From: DASSTJ01 sp035707965
GTDB taxonomy: Bacteria; Actinomycetota; Actinomycetes; Actinomycetales; Angustibacteraceae
Assembly (NCBI GenBank): GCA_035707965.1
Contig: DASSTJ010000078.1
Span: 1 to 43,140 of the forward strand
DNA length: 43,140 bases
Direction: 5' to 3'
This document shows, one piece after another, positions 7,222 through 16,192 of this stretch (position 1 is its first letter; each line of letters starts with the position of its first letter). Under the pieces are notes generated by a model. The model was not told where the DNA came from. It saw only the letters and a list, made by a program, of their open reading frames with translations, and did no database searches. A program made the translations under genes and the position numbers.

Positions 7222-9753
7222 GTGCGGGTGACGTTGACCGACCTGCTGCCGCCGACCGCCGAGCCCGACGCCCTGTTCGCGGCGTTCTCGACGTGGACCG
7301 GCGAGCAGGGCCTCACGCTCTACCCCGCGCAGGAGGAGGCGCTGATCGAGGTCGTGTCGGGGTCGAACGTGATCCTGGCGACACCCACCGGGTCGGGCAA
7401 GAGCCTGGTGGCCGTCGGCGCGCACTTCGCCGCGATGGCCGAGCAGCGCCGGACCTTCTACACGGCCCCGATCAAGGCGCTCGTCTCGGAGAAGTTCTTC
7501 GCGCTCTGCGACGTGTTCGGCGCCGAGAACGTCGGCATGATGACCGGCGATGCCAGCGTCAACGCGAAGGCGCCCATCGTCTGCTGCACCGCCGAGGTGC
7601 TCGCGAACCTGGCGCTGCGTCAGGGCCGGGACGCCGACGTCGGCCAGGTCGTCATGGACGAGTTCCACTTCTACGCCGACCCGGACCGTGGCTGGGCGTG
7701 GCAGGTACCGATCATCGAGCTGCCGCACGCGCAGTTCGTGCTGATGTCGGCGACGCTCGGCGACGTCAGCCGGTTCGAGACCGATCTCTCCCGACGCACC
7801 GGGCGGCCCACGGCGGTGGTCACCTCGGCCGAGCGACCGGTCCCGCTGAGCTTCAGCTACGTCACGACACCGCTGCACGAGACGTTGACCGAGCTGCTCG
7901 AGACCCACCAGTCACCGGTCTACGTGGTCCACTTCACGCAGGCGGCGGCGCTGGAGCGTGCGCAGGCGCTCATGAGCGTCAACGTCTGCAGCCGTGAGGA
8001 GAAGGACGCCATCGCCGAGCGGATCGGCGGCTTCCGCTTCACCAAGGGGTTCGGCACGACGCTGTCGCGACTGGTGCGGCACGGCATCGGCGTGCACCAC
8101 GCCGGCATGCTGCCGCGCTACCGGCGGCTGGTCGAGAACCTGGCGCAGGCCGGGCTGCTCAAGGTGATCTGCGGTACCGACACCCTGGGCGTGGGCATCA
8201 ACGTGCCCATCCGCACGGTGGTCCTGACGGCTCTGAGCAAGTACGACGGCCGCCGGCAGCGGCTGTTGAACGCCCGTGAGTTCCACCAGATCGCCGGCCG
8301 CGCCGGGAGAGCCGGCTTCGACACCTCCGGCAGTGTCGTCGTCCAGGCGCCGGAGCACGTCATCGAGAACGAGAAGGCGCTCGCCAAGGCCGGCGACGAC
8401 GTGAAGAAGCGCCGCAAGGTGGTGCGCAAGAAGGCGCCCGAAGGTTTCGTCAGCTGGAGCCAGCAGACCTTCGAGAGGTTGGTGTCCGCGGATCCGGAGG
8501 CCCTCATCTCGCGGATGCGCGTGACGCACTCGTTGGTACTGGGCGTGATCGCCCGTCCCGGGGACCCGGTGGCGAACCTGCGGGCCCTGCTGCGTGACAA
8601 CCACGAGGAGCCGGCGAAGCAGGTGCGGCTCGTGCGTCGCGCCGTCGAGATCGGTCGCGCGCTCATCACCGCCGGCGTCGTGGAGCGGCTTCCCGAGCCG
8701 GACGAGGACGGCCGCACCGTGCGCCTGACGGTCGACCTGCAGAGCGACTTCGCACTCAACCAGCCGCTGTCCCCGTTCGCGCTCGCGGCGTTCGACGTCC
8801 TGGACGCCGGGTCGCCCACCTTCGCGCTCGACGTCGTGTCGGTCGTGGAGGCCACGCTCGACGACCCGCGCCCGCTGCTCACGTCCCAGCAGTTCAAGGC
8901 ACGCGGCGACGCGGTGGCCGCCATGAAGGCGGAGGGCATCGAGTACGAAGAGCGGATGGACCTCCTCGAGGAGGTGACGTGGCCGAAGCCGTTGGCCGAG
9001 CTGCTGGAGGCGACGTTCGAGATCTACCGACAGGGCCACCCGTGGGTCGCCGAGAACGCGCTCTCGCCGAAGTCGGTCGTGCGCGACATGGTCGAGCGGG
9101 CGATGACGTTCGGCGAGCTCGTCGCCTACTACGGGCTCGCCCGCTCCGAGGGCCTCGTGCTGCGCTACCTCACCGACGCCTACAAGGCGTTGCGGCACAC
9201 CGTTCCTGACTCCCTCAAGACGGACGAGCTGACCGACCTCATCGAGTGGCTCGGCGAGACGGTCCGGCAGACCGACTCCAGCCTCCTCGACGAGTGGGAA
9301 GCCCTCACCAGCCCGGACGCCGATCCCGAGACCGTTCGGCTCGCGGAGCGCCCGGACGACGCGGTCCGCCCGGTCACGGCGAACCGCCGCGCCTTCCGGG
9401 TCATGGTGCGCAACGCCATGTTCCGCCGTGTCGAGCTGGCGGCGCTGCGCCGCTGGGACGATCTCGCCGCCCTCGACGCGGACCTGCCGGCAGGCACGGC
9501 GTGGTCGGCCGACGACTGGGCTGGCGCGCTCGCCGCGTACTGGGAGGAGCACGACGACATCGGCACCGGCCCGGACGCGCGCGGCCCGCAGCTGCTGCAG
9601 GTCCAGGAGCACCGTGACCGGTGGGTCGTGCGTCAGGTGCTCGACGACCCGCAGGGCTTCCACGACTGGGGGATCAGCGCCGAGGTCGACCTCGGCGCGT
9701 CGGACGAGCAGGGCGCTCCCGTCGTCCGCATCACCGACGTCGCCCCCCTGTGA
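7222..9753 (+). CDS. Superfamily 2 DEAD/DEAH-box helicase, Ski2/Mtr4-like with DUF3516
   Basis: 843-residue ATP-dependent nucleic-acid helicase. Motif I ATPTGSGKS (53-61), motif II DEFH (146-149), motif III SAT (176-178), and in the second RecA domain GTDTLGVGINVPIRTVVLT and QIAGRAGRAGFDTSG (motifs V and VI) are all present. The C-terminal 400 residues correspond to the DUF3516 region found in actinobacterial members. The helicase core resembles Ski2/Mtr4 RNA helicases, so a role in RNA turnover is plausible but not shown. GTG 7222 is the likely start (VRVTLTDLLPP). The gene stands alone and is followed at once by a perfect 20-bp-stem hairpin. Confidence 0.92.
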   Translation: MRVTLTDLLPPTAEPDALFAAFSTWTGEQGLTLYPAQEEALIEVVSGSNVILATPTGSGKSLVAVGAHFAAMAEQRRTFYTAPIKALVSEKFFALCDVFGAENVGMMTGDASVNAKAPIVCCTAEVLANLALRQGRDADVGQVVMDEFHFYADPDRGWAWQVPIIELPHAQFVLMSATLGDVSRFETDLSRRTGRPTAVVTSAERPVPLSFSYVTTPLHETLTELLETHQSPVYVVHFTQAAALERAQALMSVNVCSREEKDAIAERIGGFRFTKGFGTTLSRLVRHGIGVHHAGMLPRYRRLVENLAQAGLLKVICGTDTLGVGINVPIRTVVLTALSKYDGRRQRLLNAREFHQIAGRAGRAGFDTSGSVVVQAPEHVIENEKALAKAGDDVKKRRKVVRKKAPEGFVSWSQQTFERLVSADPEALISRMRVTHSLVLGVIARPGDPVANLRALLRDNHEEPAKQVRLVRRAVEIGRALITAGVVERLPEPDEDGRTVRLTVDLQSDFALNQPLSPFALAAFDVLDAGSPTFALDVVSVVEATLDDPRPLLTSQQFKARGDAVAAMKAEGIEYEERMDLLEEVTWPKPLAELLEATFEIYRQGHPWVAENALSPKSVVRDMVERAMTFGELVAYYGLARSEGLVLRYLTDAYKALRHTVPDSLKTDELTDLIEWLGETVRQTDSSLLDEWEALTSPDADPETVRLAERPDDAVRPVTANRRAFRVMVRNAMFRRVELAALRRWDDLAALDADLPAGTAWSADDWAGALAAYWEEHDDIGTGPDARGPQLLQVQEHRDRWVVRQVLDDPQGFHDWGISAEVDLGASDEQGAPVVRITDVAPL

Positions 9754-9756
9754 AGG

Positions 9757-9820
9757 CGAACTTGGTCAACCTTGTGTACGCGAAAGGGCGCTTTTAGCGT
9801 CACAAGGTTGACCAAGTTCG
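9757..9820. terminator. Long perfect hairpin between convergent genes (20-bp stem)
   Basis: Arms 9757-9776 and 9801-9820 are perfectly complementary over 20 bases. The 24-base interior can pair further (ACGC/GCGT, then AAAG/CTTT) leaving a very small loop. It begins 3 bases after the helicase stop and ends 27 bases before the stop of the convergent GGDEF-EAL gene. Base composition is balanced, unlike the GC-rich flanks. Probable bidirectional terminator, or a copy of a palindromic repeat. Confidence 0.75.
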
Positions 9821-9847
9821 AAGATGGGGGCGGACGTCGGGGGTGGG

Positions 9848-11830
9848 TCAGCGGAGCGACAGGGCGTCGCAAGGGCCGGCGGCGGCGAGGGCGTCGACGA
9901 GCTGCTCGGGACGCGACGGCCGCCCGAGCAGGTAGCCCTGCGCGTGCTCGCAGCCGAGCTGACGCAGCCGCAGCGCCTGCTCCCGGGTCTCGACGCCCTC
10001 GGCGACGACGCGCAGGTCGAGGGCGTGCGCCATCGACACGATGGCCGTGACCACCGCCGAGCGCGACGGTGACACCGTCAGGTCGGCCACGAAGCTCTGG
10101 TCGATCTTCAACGCGGCCAGCGGGATCCGGCTCAGGTACGACAGCGCCGAGTAGCCGGTGCCGAAGTCGTCGAGGTGCAGCCGCACGTTGGCCATCTGCA
10201 GCTCGTTCAGCACGGCGGTGGGCTCGGGGGCGTCGTCCAGCAGGATCGACTCGGTCAGCTCGAGCACCAGCGCGTGGTCGTCGATCCCGTGCCGGGCGCG
10301 GGTCTCGCGCACGACCTCAGCGAGCGTCGGCGTGACCTGCCGCGCCGACACGTTGACGGCCACGCTGAAGTCGCGGTCCACGAGGCCGGCGGCCCGCCAC
10401 GCGCTGAGCTGCGAGCAGGCCTGGTCGAGCACCCAGGTGCCGATCTCGACGATGAGGCCGTTCTCCTCCGCCACCGGGATGAACTCCGCGGGCGACACCG
10501 GCCCGAGCTGCGGGTGGTTCCAGCGCAGCAGGGCCTCGACGCCGGTGACGCGGCCGCTCGCCAGGTCCACGACCGGCTGGTAGGCCACCCACATCTGCCC
10601 GAGCCCCAGCGCCTCACGCAGCGCCCGGTCGAGCTGCAGCCGGCTGGCCGCGTGGTCGCGCATGCCCTCGTCGAAGACGGCGTACCCGCCGCGCCCGGTG
10701 GCCTTCGCCCGGTACATCGCCGCGTCCGCCTCGCGCAGCAGCGAGTCGGCGTCGGCGCAGTCGTCGGTCGCGGTCGTGATCCCGACGGACCCGGTCGTGT
10801 AGACGGTGCCGTCGGGCAGGTCGAACGGGGCGGTCCACGTGTGCTCGAGACGCCGGACGGCGGCGGTGGGGTCGAGCTTGCCCGTCGGGTCGTCGTAGAC
10901 GATCGCGAACTCGTCGCCGCCGAGCCGCGCCACGGTGTCGCGCGAGCGCACCTGGCTGCTGAGCCGTTGCGCGAAGACGCAGAGCAGCTCGTCACCCGCC
11001 GTGTGCCCGTAGGTGTCGTTGACCAGCTTGAACGCGTCCAGGTCGATGAGCAGCACGTGGACCTCTCCGCCGTCCTGCTGCCGACGCGTGAGCGCCTGGG
11101 CCGTGGCGTGGGCGAAGTACTGCCGGTTGGGCAGCCCGGTGAGGGGGTCGTGCATGGCCGCGTAGAGAGACTCCTCCTCGGTCGCGCGCATCCCCCGGGA
11201 GATCCACCACGCCAGCGCGGTCGCCGCGGCCACCGTCCCGAGCGTCATCAGCCACACGGACGCACCGACGGCGAGCGGGGCTCCCAGCACGACCAGGGCC
11301 GCGGTCAGCAGCGCGGACGACCACGCGAGGTGCAGGCCAGCGGTGCGACGGCGGACGAAGATCGTGGCGAGCGGCGCGCCCCACACGTAGAACCAGCGCA
11401 GGTCGCCCGTCGGGTCCTGGGCGACGACGAAGCCGATCGTGATCACGAGCTGGGAGACGGCGATCACGACGTGCATCGTCCAGACCGGGAGGCGGTCGGT
11501 CGCGCCGGACAGCAGGACGGCGCCGAGCACGAGCATGGCGAGAGCGAGGCCGAGGACGGCGTCCAGCGCGTGCGAGCCGGGCCTCGGGATCAGGCCCCAC
11601 GCGATGGCCAGCACGGCGCCGAAGAAGCACGCGCTGCCGATGGTGCGGGCGATCTGGTGGCTGCTGAGCGACGGGACGTGCCAGGGCTCCACGGGCACAG
11701 TCGGCTGTTCGCGCGACCGCCTGGGCAGGACGCGCCGAAGCCGCTGCTCGCTCGAGCGGTGGTCGGTGCTGCGGCGCTTCGCGGGCGGGGGCCCTGCTGC
11801 ACCGAGGGCATCCGTGCCCCGGTCGTCCAT
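9848..11830 (-). CDS. Membrane GGDEF-EAL protein (cyclic-di-GMP synthesis/breakdown)
   Basis: 660 residues. A cytoplasmic N-terminus of about 60 residues is followed by six or so membrane segments (about 62-210) with no recognised sensor domain. The GGDEF domain has the intact motif GGDEF at 304-308 and an inhibitory-site RSRD at 295-298, five residues upstream. The EAL domain starts with EALLRW (432-437) and keeps VNVSARQ, ELTESILLDD, DDFGTGYSALSYL, LKIDQSFV and VAEGVET, so both catalytic domains look functional. It would make and/or degrade cyclic-di-GMP at the membrane; which activity wins cannot be read from sequence. ATG 11830. A 14-base palindrome lies about 80 bases upstream of the start. 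Confidence 0.93.
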   Translation of the reverse strand: MDDRGTDALGAAGPPPAKRRSTDHRSSEQRLRRVLPRRSREQPTVPVEPWHVPSLSSHQIARTIGSACFFGAVLAIAWGLIPRPGSHALDAVLGLALAMLVLGAVLLSGATDRLPVWTMHVVIAVSQLVITIGFVVAQDPTGDLRWFYVWGAPLATIFVRRRTAGLHLAWSSALLTAALVVLGAPLAVGASVWLMTLGTVAAATALAWWISRGMRATEEESLYAAMHDPLTGLPNRQYFAHATAQALTRRQQDGGEVHVLLIDLDAFKLVNDTYGHTAGDELLCVFAQRLSSQVRSRDTVARLGGDEFAIVYDDPTGKLDPTAAVRRLEHTWTAPFDLPDGTVYTTGSVGITTATDDCADADSLLREADAAMYRAKATGRGGYAVFDEGMRDHAASRLQLDRALREALGLGQMWVAYQPVVDLASGRVTGVEALLRWNHPQLGPVSPAEFIPVAEENGLIVEIGTWVLDQACSQLSAWRAAGLVDRDFSVAVNVSARQVTPTLAEVVRETRARHGIDDHALVLELTESILLDDAPEPTAVLNELQMANVRLHLDDFGTGYSALSYLSRIPLAALKIDQSFVADLTVSPSRSAVVTAIVSMAHALDLRVVAEGVETREQALRLRQLGCEHAQGYLLGRPSRPEQLVDALAAAGPCDALSLR

Positions 11831-11911
11831 GCGGCGGTCTCCTGTGGTCGTCGGGGTCGTCCGTGACCCGTGACCACCTGATCGGCAGCGCGCCGGTGCG
11901 CCTGAACGGTT

Positions 11912-11925
11912 CTGATGATCATCAG
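11912..11925. promoter_or_regulatory. 14-bp perfect palindrome upstream of the GGDEF-EAL gene
   Basis: CTGATGATCATCAG, 82 bases upstream of the GGDEF-EAL start, in the gap between that gene and the next gene upstream on the same strand. A perfect AT-containing palindrome in such GC-rich DNA is a reasonable operator candidate. No -35/-10 pair was recognised with confidence. Confidence 0.35.
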
Positions 11926-12010
11926 CGCCGGTTCACCCGAACGCCGGGGCGTCACCCGGACGGCCCCGTCGCGCGTTCCCCCAGATGGGTGTCGAGGCGC
12001 CGCCAGCGGC

Positions 12011-12430
12011 TCAGGAGGTGGCGTCGGTGGGACGGTCCGGCGGCTGGTCGCCGTCGCGCAGCCGGCGCTCGCGCTCGCGCAGGTCGTCCTCCCACTGGCG
12101 AAGGGTGCGCTCGTGCTCGGCGTCGGTCTCGCGCAGGCTGCGCAGGAAGTCCGGGTCGTCGTCCGGACCCTTGGGCGGCGCGGGCCGCTCGTGCTCAGGG
12201 AATCCGCTCGTCCTCGTGGACGGCCACGACACCTGCCGCGCCGCCGCGGCGCCGCGCTCCGGCTTGCCAGCGAGCAGCCAGCCGATGCCGCCGAACAGGG
12301 GCAGCACGATGATCAGGAGCACCCAGATCGGCTTGGGCAGCGTGCGGACGTCGGCCGGGTCGGACTGGATGCAGTCGACCAGGCAGTAGACGAGCAGCAC
12401 CAGCTCGATGATGACGAGGAACTTGGCCAT
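12011..12430 (-). CDS. Small PLDc_N-domain membrane protein
   Basis: 139 residues. The first 55 form the two-helix PLDc_N module: FLVIIELVLLVYCLVDCIQSD, then KPIWVLLIIVLPLFGGIGWLLAG, a pattern common in small actinobacterial membrane proteins. The module is also found at the N-terminus of cardiolipin synthases, but there is no phospholipase D catalytic domain here. The remaining 80 residues are charged and helical (DFLRSLRETDAEHERTLRQWEDDLRERERRLRDG), probably a cytoplasmic coiled coil. Function unknown. It lies 52 bases downstream of the acyl-CoA ligase gene on the same strand, so they may be cotranscribed. Confidence 0.8.
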   Translation of the reverse strand: MAKFLVIIELVLLVYCLVDCIQSDPADVRTLPKPIWVLLIIVLPLFGGIGWLLAGKPERGAAAARQVSWPSTRTSGFPEHERPAPPKGPDDDPDFLRSLRETDAEHERTLRQWEDDLRERERRLRDGDQPPDRPTDATS

Positions 12431-12482
12431 GTCTCAGTGTCCCCCACCTTGGTCCGGTTGCGACCTGCCGTGACCGTCTCGT

Positions 12483-14285
12483 TCAGTGCCGCGGCGCGTA
12501 CAGCGCCTCGACCTCGTCCGCGAAGTCCGCCAGGACCTTGGTGCGCTTCAGCTTCATGGTCGGCGTCAGGTGCCCGGTGTCCTCCGTCCACGCGGCGTCC
12601 AGGATGCGGAAACGACGGATCTGCTCGGCCGACGAGACCGTCGAGTTCGCGGCGTCGACGGCGGACTGGACGGCGGCCCGCACGGCGGCGTCGTCCGTCA
12701 GCTCGGACACCGGCTGGGGTGCCCGCTTGTTCTCGCTCAGCCAGCCCGGCACCGACTCCTCGTCGAGGGTGACGAGGGCGCCCACGTAGTTGCGCTGGTC
12801 GCCGACCACCATGCACTGCGCCACGAGCGGGTGGGCCCGGACGACGTCCTCGAGCGCGGCGGGAGCGACGTTCTTGCCGCCCGCCGTCACGATGATCTCC
12901 TTCGACCGGCCGGTGATCGTGAGAAAGCCGTCGTCGTCGATGCGTCCGAGGTCGCCCGTGTGGAACCAGCCGTCGGCGTCGAGCGCCTCCTTGGTAGCGG
13001 CCTCGTTGTTCCAGTAGCCGGTGAAGACGTGGCGGCCGCGGATGCACACCTCGCCGTCGAGCGTCGTCTTCAGCTCGAAGCCGGGAAGCGTGCGTCCCAC
13101 GGTGCCGATGCGCGTGCCCGTCCGGTTGTTGACCGCGGCGGCCGCGGTCGTCTCCGTCAGCCCGTAGCCCTCGAGCACGGTCACGCCGACGCCTCGGAAG
13201 AAGTGGGCCAGGCGGGCGCCGAGGGGTGCGCCGCCCGATACGGCCCAGTCGGCCCGCCCGCCGAGCGCCGCCCGCAGCTTGGCGTAGACCAGTCGGTCGA
13301 AGAGCGCGTGCCTCGCCTTGAGCAGCAGGCCGGGGCCGCCCGTGTCCAGGGCCTCGCTGTACGCCGTGGCGGTGGCCGCCGCGATGCCGAAGATCTTGCC
13401 CTTGCCGTCCGCGGTGGCCTTGCGGCGTGCCGACTCGAAGACCTTCTCGAACACCTGCGGCACGGCGAGCACGAAGGTGGGCTGCGTGGCTTCGAGGTCC
13501 TTGAGGAGGCGAGCCGGGTCGCTGTGCGCGAGGCGGGCTCCCTTCATGACCATCGCGACCTCGATCATGCGACCGAACACGTGGGCCAGGGGCAGGAACA
13601 GCAGCGTGCTGGCGTCGTCGCGCTCGAACAGCTCGGGAAGCATCGCGATGGCGCTCGTGCACTCGGCCACGAAGTTGTCGTGGGTGAGCATGCAGCCCTT
13701 GGGCCGGCCGGTCGTGCCGGACGTGTAGATCAGCGTGGCCAGCGACTCGGCGGTCAGCGCCTCGGCGCGGCGCTCGAGCTCGGACGCCTCGACGGCCTGC
13801 CCCTCCTCGCGCAAGGACTCCAGCGTCGGCAGGTTGCCGTCCTCGACCTGCCAGACGTGGCGGAGGGCGGGCAGCCCCCCGTTCGTGCCCCGGGCCTCCT
13901 CCACGCGGGCGGCGTGCCCGCGTGTCTCCACGATGCAGCCGACCGCTTCGGCGTCACCGAGGATCCAGCCGACCTGCTCGGCCGACGACGTCTCGTAGAT
14001 CGGCACCGGCACCGCCGCCACGGACCACAGCGCGAAGTCCGCGAGCGTCCACTCGTAGCGGGTCTTGGACATGATGCCGACGCGGTCGCCCGGCTCCACC
14101 CCGGCGGCCACGAAGCCCCGGGCCAGGGCCGACACGTCGTCCAGGAACTGGCTCGCGCTGACGTCGACGAAACCGGACGTCGTGCGGCGGGCGAAGAGGG
14201 GACGCTGAGGGTCGCGCCGCACGGTGGCGTGCAGGACGTCGACGACGGTACGCACGTCGTGGGGGTGCTCGGTCACGCAGGTCAC
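12483..14285 (-). CDS. fadD: Long-chain fatty-acid--CoA ligase (FadD15-like)
   Basis: 600 residues, ANL superfamily. The phosphate-binding motif LIYTSGTTGRPKG is at 185-197, followed by GYGLTETTAAAAVN and GWFHTGDLGRIDDDGFLTITGRSKEIIVTAGGKNVAP. The arrangement, including the long linker and the final lysine in PTMKLKR, fits bacterial long-chain acyl-CoA synthetases of the FadD15 type. They activate fatty acids with ATP and CoA in the cytoplasm for breakdown or lipid synthesis. Start: GTG 14285 or GTG 14276; neither has a strong ribosome site. It follows the ABC exporter genes on the same strand after 45 bases and may share their transcript. Confidence 0.92.
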   Translation of the reverse strand: MTCVTEHPHDVRTVVDVLHATVRRDPQRPLFARRTTSGFVDVSASQFLDDVSALARGFVAAGVEPGDRVGIMSKTRYEWTLADFALWSVAAVPVPIYETSSAEQVGWILGDAEAVGCIVETRGHAARVEEARGTNGGLPALRHVWQVEDGNLPTLESLREEGQAVEASELERRAEALTAESLATLIYTSGTTGRPKGCMLTHDNFVAECTSAIAMLPELFERDDASTLLFLPLAHVFGRMIEVAMVMKGARLAHSDPARLLKDLEATQPTFVLAVPQVFEKVFESARRKATADGKGKIFGIAAATATAYSEALDTGGPGLLLKARHALFDRLVYAKLRAALGGRADWAVSGGAPLGARLAHFFRGVGVTVLEGYGLTETTAAAAVNNRTGTRIGTVGRTLPGFELKTTLDGEVCIRGRHVFTGYWNNEAATKEALDADGWFHTGDLGRIDDDGFLTITGRSKEIIVTAGGKNVAPAALEDVVRAHPLVAQCMVVGDQRNYVGALVTLDEESVPGWLSENKRAPQPVSELTDDAAVRAAVQSAVDAANSTVSSAEQIRRFRILDAAWTEDTGHLTPTMKLKRTKVLADFADEVEALYAPRH

Positions 14286-14330
14286 CCTACGCAGCGGACG
14301 TGACGGAAGCCACGGCCGCGTTCGCGCCCG

Positions 14331-15224
14331 TCAGCTGCTGACGTCCTTCGAGCTCAGCCGCGCCCACGCCAACGAGCCGAAGACGGCGACGTACAGGGCC
14401 TGCGTGAGGAGGCCGACCAGCATGGCGTGACCCGCCACCGGTGTGCGCAGCAGGTCGCCGTACGCGAACCACGGGTTGGTGAACAGGTACGGCCAGACGA
14501 CCCGCACCTGCGGCACCGTGCCGACGATCTGGGTGAGGATCGTCAGCACCGCCGTGGCTGCCATGGCACCCATGGGCACCTCGGTGAGCGTGGACACGAA
14601 CACGCCGATCGCCCCGAGCCCCGCCAGCATCGCGGCCACGTACAGCGCTACCAGCAGCGCCCGCCAGAAGCCCTCGGCCAGGCCGACCGAGGTGCCCGAG
14701 AGCAGCAGCATGTCGCCGCGCGGGAAGAGGGCCAGCCCCACGACCACCGCCGACGCCCAGACGACGAGCGTGGCCACGAGCCCGAACACCAGCACCGAGA
14801 CCAGCTTGACGACGAGCAGCCGGGTGCGGCCGACCGGCACGACCAGCAGGTTGCGCAGGGTGCCCGTCGACGCCTCGCCGGCGACCGACTCGCCCGACAC
14901 CACCGCGATCGTCAGCGGCAGGAACAGCGGCAGCGCCACCGTCAACGACGTGAACACCAGGAACAGGCCGTTCTCCGTGATCTGCCCCAGGAACGCCGGC
15001 CCTCCCGAGCTCTGTCCCGCCACCCGGACGGCGATGCCGATGAGCAGCGGGCCGCAGGCCAGGACCGCCAGCATCGCGACGTTGCGTCGGCGCAGGAGCA
15101 CGAGCCGCAGCTCCGAGCGCACGAGACGGGCGAGGGCCGCTGCTCCGCTGGGCCGGGTGTCACGGTCCGGCTCGGCACCGACGTCCGTGCCCGTCCGAGT
15201 CGTCTGCAGCTCACTGGTCGACAT
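14331..15224 (-). CDS. ABC-2 type exporter, permease subunit (system 1)
   Basis: 297 residues. A short cytoplasmic N-terminus is followed by about six membrane segments (MLAVLACGPLLIGIAVRVAG, FLVFTSLTVALPLFLPLTIAVV, LVSVLVFGLVATLVVWASAVVVGLALF and others). The cytoplasmic GEASTGTLRNLLVVPVGRTRLLVVKLV segment is typical of ABC-2 permeases, where it contacts the ATPase. Its ATG lies inside the last 14 bases of the ATPase gene, so the two are translationally coupled. Together they form one exporter; the substrate is unknown. Confidence 0.88.
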   Translation of the reverse strand: MSTSELQTTRTGTDVGAEPDRDTRPSGAAALARLVRSELRLVLLRRRNVAMLAVLACGPLLIGIAVRVAGQSSGGPAFLGQITENGLFLVFTSLTVALPLFLPLTIAVVSGESVAGEASTGTLRNLLVVPVGRTRLLVVKLVSVLVFGLVATLVVWASAVVVGLALFPRGDMLLLSGTSVGLAEGFWRALLVALYVAAMLAGLGAIGVFVSTLTEVPMGAMAATAVLTILTQIVGTVPQVRVVWPYLFTNPWFAYGDLLRTPVAGHAMLVGLLTQALYVAVFGSLAWARLSSKDVSS

Positions 15225-16158
15225 CGAAACCCTCCCCCGTGAGCCCGACGAACAGGTCTTCGAGCGCGGCGCCCTCGATCACCAGCTGTCGCACCGGCAC
15301 CCCCGCGGCGACCAGGCGCTCGGTGAGGAGCTCGGTCGCGACCGGTGGCTCGCCCGGACGCGACAGCTCGGCGACGACGGACGTCCTGCCGACCTGGGGT
15401 GCGCCGGTGCCCGCGTCGCGCAGCACCGTCGCGGCGAGGTCCGGGCGGCTGGTCTCGACGCGCACTCGCGGGTTGGCGGCCTCGCGCAGGCCCGTCATCG
15501 TGCCCTGGAACACGAGGCGACCGTGGCTCATGACGCCGACGTGGTCGCACACCTGCTCGATCTCGGAGAGCAGGTGGGACGAGACGAACACGGTCGCGCC
15601 GCTCGCGCCGAGCTCGCGCACGAGGGACCTCACCTCACGGGTGCCTTGCGGGTCGAGCCCGTTGGTCGGCTCGTCCAGCACGAGCAGCTCGCGCGGACGC
15701 AGCAGCGCACCGGCGAGCCCGAGCCGCTGGCGCATGCCCAGCGAGTAGCTGCGGTAGCGCTTCGTGGCGGCAGCCGCCAGGCCGACGCGCTCCAGGGCGT
15801 GGTCGACGCGCCTGCGCGCGCCGTCGCCGCCGACGGTGCGGTCGGCGGCGTCCAGGCGCAGCAGGTTGTCGCGGCCCGACAGGTACGGGTGGAACGCGGG
15901 GCCCTCGACCAGCGCACCGACCGCCGGGAGCACCTGCGAGCCGCCGTGCGGCATCGGCGCGCCGAGCAGGGTGTGGGTGCCACCGGTGGGGCGGACGAGC
16001 CCGAGGAGCATGCGGATCGTCGTCGTCTTGCCCGATCCGTTCGGTCCCAGGAACCCGTAGACGGCGCCCCGCGGGACGTCCAGGTCGATGGCGTCGACGG
16101 CGACCTGCCCGCCGCGGAACCGCTTGGTCAGCGCCTGCGACGTGATGGCGGCCGTCAC
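15211..16158 (-). CDS. ABC transporter ATP-binding subunit (system 1)
   Basis: 315 residues. Walker A GPNGSGKT (38-45), signature SLGMRQRL, Walker B LLVLDEPTNG and the switch region VFVSSHLLSEIEQVCDHVGVMSHGRLV are intact. The C-terminal 90 residues (VRVETSRPDLAATVLRDAG and on) are the usual extra domain of CcmA/BcrA/DrrA-type ATPases that drive ABC-2 exporters. It overlaps the permease by 14 bases and follows the LolA-like gene after 34 bases, so the three form an operon. Substrate class (lipid, peptide or drug) is not determinable. Confidence 0.93.
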   Translation of the reverse strand: MTAAITSQALTKRFRGGQVAVDAIDLDVPRGAVYGFLGPNGSGKTTTIRMLLGLVRPTGGTHTLLGAPMPHGGSQVLPAVGALVEGPAFHPYLSGRDNLLRLDAADRTVGGDGARRRVDHALERVGLAAAATKRYRSYSLGMRQRLGLAGALLRPRELLVLDEPTNGLDPQGTREVRSLVRELGASGATVFVSSHLLSEIEQVCDHVGVMSHGRLVFQGTMTGLREAANPRVRVETSRPDLAATVLRDAGTGAPQVGRTSVVAELSRPGEPPVATELLTERLVAAGVPVRQLVIEGAALEDLFVGLTGEGFDVDQ

Positions 16159-16192
16159 GGGCGACCGACCCGCTGCTCCACGACCCGCTGCT

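Noticed and set aside
10175..11866. A 563-codon open frame on the plus strand
   Set aside because: It is the complement of the GGDEF-EAL gene, which has full domain motifs; the plus-strand product has no recognisable sequence.
12486..14303. A 605-codon open frame on the plus strand
   Set aside because: Antisense to the acyl-CoA ligase, whose motifs are complete; Arg/Gly/His-rich translation is typical of a GC-rich shadow frame.
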